A DNA stretch of 32,888 nucleotides from an uncultured Coriobacteriaceae bacterium (GTDB lineage Bacteria > Actinomycetota > Coriobacteriia > Coriobacteriales > Atopobiaceae). This document shows positions 31,545-32,888 of this stretch, piece by piece (within the stretch, counting starts at the first letter, position 1; each line of letters starts with the position of its first letter). The translations under genes were made by a program, and so were the position numbers. Location of the stretch: the NCBI GenBank assembly GCA_902766445.1, contig CACXDP010000179.1, forward strand, positions 1-32,888, in the 5' to 3' direction. The notes below the pieces were generated by a model. That model worked only from the letters and a program-made list of their open reading frames with translations. It ran no database searches and was not told the origin of the DNA.

Positions 31545-32828
31545 ATGCTCGACATAACATTCGTACGCGAGAATCCCGACGCAGTGGATGCCTCCTGCGC
31601 CTCGCGACAAAACGCCCACTGGGACCGCCAGAAATTCTTTGAGCTCGACGAGTTGCGTCGCTCTACCATTGTAGAGGTCGAGCGGCTCCAGGCCGAGCGC
31701 AATGCCGCGTCCAAACAGATTGGCCAGCTCATGCGTGAGGGCAAGCGTGACGAGGCCGAGGAAGCCAAGGCCAAGGTCGCTGCCAGCAAGGGCACTATTG
31801 CCGAGCTGAACGAGCGCCGCAAGGAGGTTGAGCAGCGGCTCTATGACCTCGTAGCTGGAATCCCAAACATCCCCGACGAGTCCGTGCCCTATGGTACCGA
31901 CGATTCTGACAATCCCGAGGTGCGTCGCTGGGGTACGCCCCGCGAGTTCGACTTCGAAGCAAAGGCGCACTGGGACTTGGGGCCGGAGCTAGGCATCATC
32001 GACTTCGACCGCGGTGTCAAGCTCGCAGGTGCTCGTTTTTACGTGCTGGGTGGTCTGGGCGCTAGGCTCGAGCGTGCACTCATCAACTTCATGATCGACT
32101 GCCACAACGAGGCGGGATTCAAGGAGTGGTGGCCGCCCGTCATCACTAACGCGGCGTCGCTCTTTGGCACGGGCCAATTGCCGAAGTTTGATGAGGATCT
32201 CTATCACGTGAATCCCGACCTCTACCTCATTCCCACGGCTGAGGTTCAGCTTACGAACCTGCACCGCGACGAGGTGCTGGACGGTGACAAGCTTCCGTTG
32301 TGGTACTGTGCGTTCACGCCGTGCTTCCGAGAGGAGGCGGGCAGCGCCGGGCGTGATACGCGCGGCATCATCCGCGTCCACGAGTTCGACAAGGTCGAAA
32401 TGGTCAAGTTCGCGAAGCCTGAGGACTCCATGAACCAGCTCGAATCCATGACAGCCGAGGCCGAGCTCGTGTTGCAGAAGCTCGGGCTGCCGTACCGTGT
32501 GGTCACACTTTGCACGGGTGATATCGGATTCTCTGCCAAAAAGACCTATGACATCGAGGTCTGGCTGCCCAGCTACGGTGCATACAAGGAGATTTCAAGC
32601 TGCTCGAACTGCGGTGACTTCCAGGCGCGCCGGGCAAATATCAAGTATCGCGACCCGTCTGAGTTCAAGGGCACGCGCTTCGCCCACACGCTCAATGGAT
32701 CCGGCCTTGCTGTCGGACGTACGATGGCGGCTGTCATCGAGAACTACCAGAATGTGGACGGCACAATCACCGTGCCCGATGCGCTCGTGCCCTACATGGG
32801 CGGCGTAAAGACGATTACTGCCGAATAG
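31545..32828 (+). CDS. serS: Seryl-tRNA synthetase
   Basis: A 427-aa class II synthetase that charges tRNA-Ser, cytoplasmic and essential. The N-terminal residues 25-105 form the tRNA-binding coiled coil ([20 protein letters not shown] and on). The catalytic domain has GTGQLPKF, motif 2 [21 protein letters not shown] and motif 3 [20 protein letters not shown], with the Ser/ATP-site block [16 protein letters not shown]. Length is normal. The start at 31545 ([11 protein letters not shown]) is the usual SerRS N-terminus and has AAAGG six bases upstream. The last 60 nt of the window after the stop show nothing recognisable. Confidence 0.97.
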   Translation: MLDITFVRENPDAVDASCASRQNAHWDRQKFFELDELRRSTIVEVERLQAERNAASKQIGQLMREGKRDEAEEAKAKVAASKGTIAELNERRKEVEQRLYDLVAGIPNIPDESVPYGTDDSDNPEVRRWGTPREFDFEAKAHWDLGPELGIIDFDRGVKLAGARFYVLGGLGARLERALINFMIDCHNEAGFKEWWPPVITNAASLFGTGQLPKFDEDLYHVNPDLYLIPTAEVQLTNLHRDEVLDGDKLPLWYCAFTPCFREEAGSAGRDTRGIIRVHEFDKVEMVKFAKPEDSMNQLESMTAEAELVLQKLGLPYRVVTLCTGDIGFSAKKTYDIEVWLPSYGAYKEISSCSNCGDFQARRANIKYRDPSEFKGTRFAHTLNGSGLAVGRTMAAVIENYQNVDGTITVPDALVPYMGGVKTITAE

Positions 32829-32888
32829 ACCCGCGCAAGGCTCGCGTCAAAGGTCCCCGTCGCATCCATGACACTAAGGCGAAGGATG

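Overview
The window is high-GC, densely coding DNA, most likely from a member of the Coriobacteriia (Olsenella/Atopobium-like gut or oral Actinobacteria). That placement is an inference from base composition, codon use, the galK-galT pair and the style of the peptide loci; no species marker is present. It opens with the 3' end of a tRNA-Leu and closes with serS.

The core (about 150-23390) is a large radical-SAM RiPP (ribosomally made, modified peptide) locus with five Nif11-type precursor genes. Precursor A (2593-3027) heads an operon with an unrecognised 339-aa protein and radical SAM enzyme 1. Upstream and divergent is a small S26-type peptidase coupled to an ABC exporter. Precursors B, C, D and E (9050-14868, all minus strand) form one family with an invariant seven-cysteine pattern. 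They are interleaved with two near-duplicate plus-strand radical SAM/SPASM enzymes (12469-13887 and 15105-16523). Enzyme 3 leads into an export operon of the NHLM bacteriocin type: a short HlyD-like protein, a C39 peptidase-ABC transporter that should cut after the Gly-Gly of the leaders, and a second ABC transporter. This is followed by a STAS anti-sigma antagonist and a SpoIIE/PP2C phosphatase. A second SpoIIE/PP2C membrane phosphatase lies between precursors B and C. Regulation by partner switching is therefore likely, although no anti-sigma kinase or sigma factor lies in the window.

Between radical SAM 1 and precursor B is a graveyard (5575-8980). It holds a frameshifted HlyD-like gene, a C39-ABC gene cut off after its peptidase domain and fused to a decayed surface-protein gene with two in-frame stops, and a relic of the STAS promoter region. 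A second copy of the export/regulation cassette seems to have existed here and been lost.

A separate small peptide locus follows (23539-25900): a membrane-anchored low-complexity protein, a 38-aa Cys-containing peptide and a fourth radical SAM/SPASM maturase. The two proteins end in the same five residues, PEIEF, encoded with different codons throughout.

The right end (26167-32828) is housekeeping: galK-galT, a gene-poor stretch with a secreted-protein remnant, an unusual membrane-anchored ClpX-like ATPase with a small membrane protein, and serS. Two ~100-bp elements with perfect 22-23-bp inverted arms flank the gal operon.
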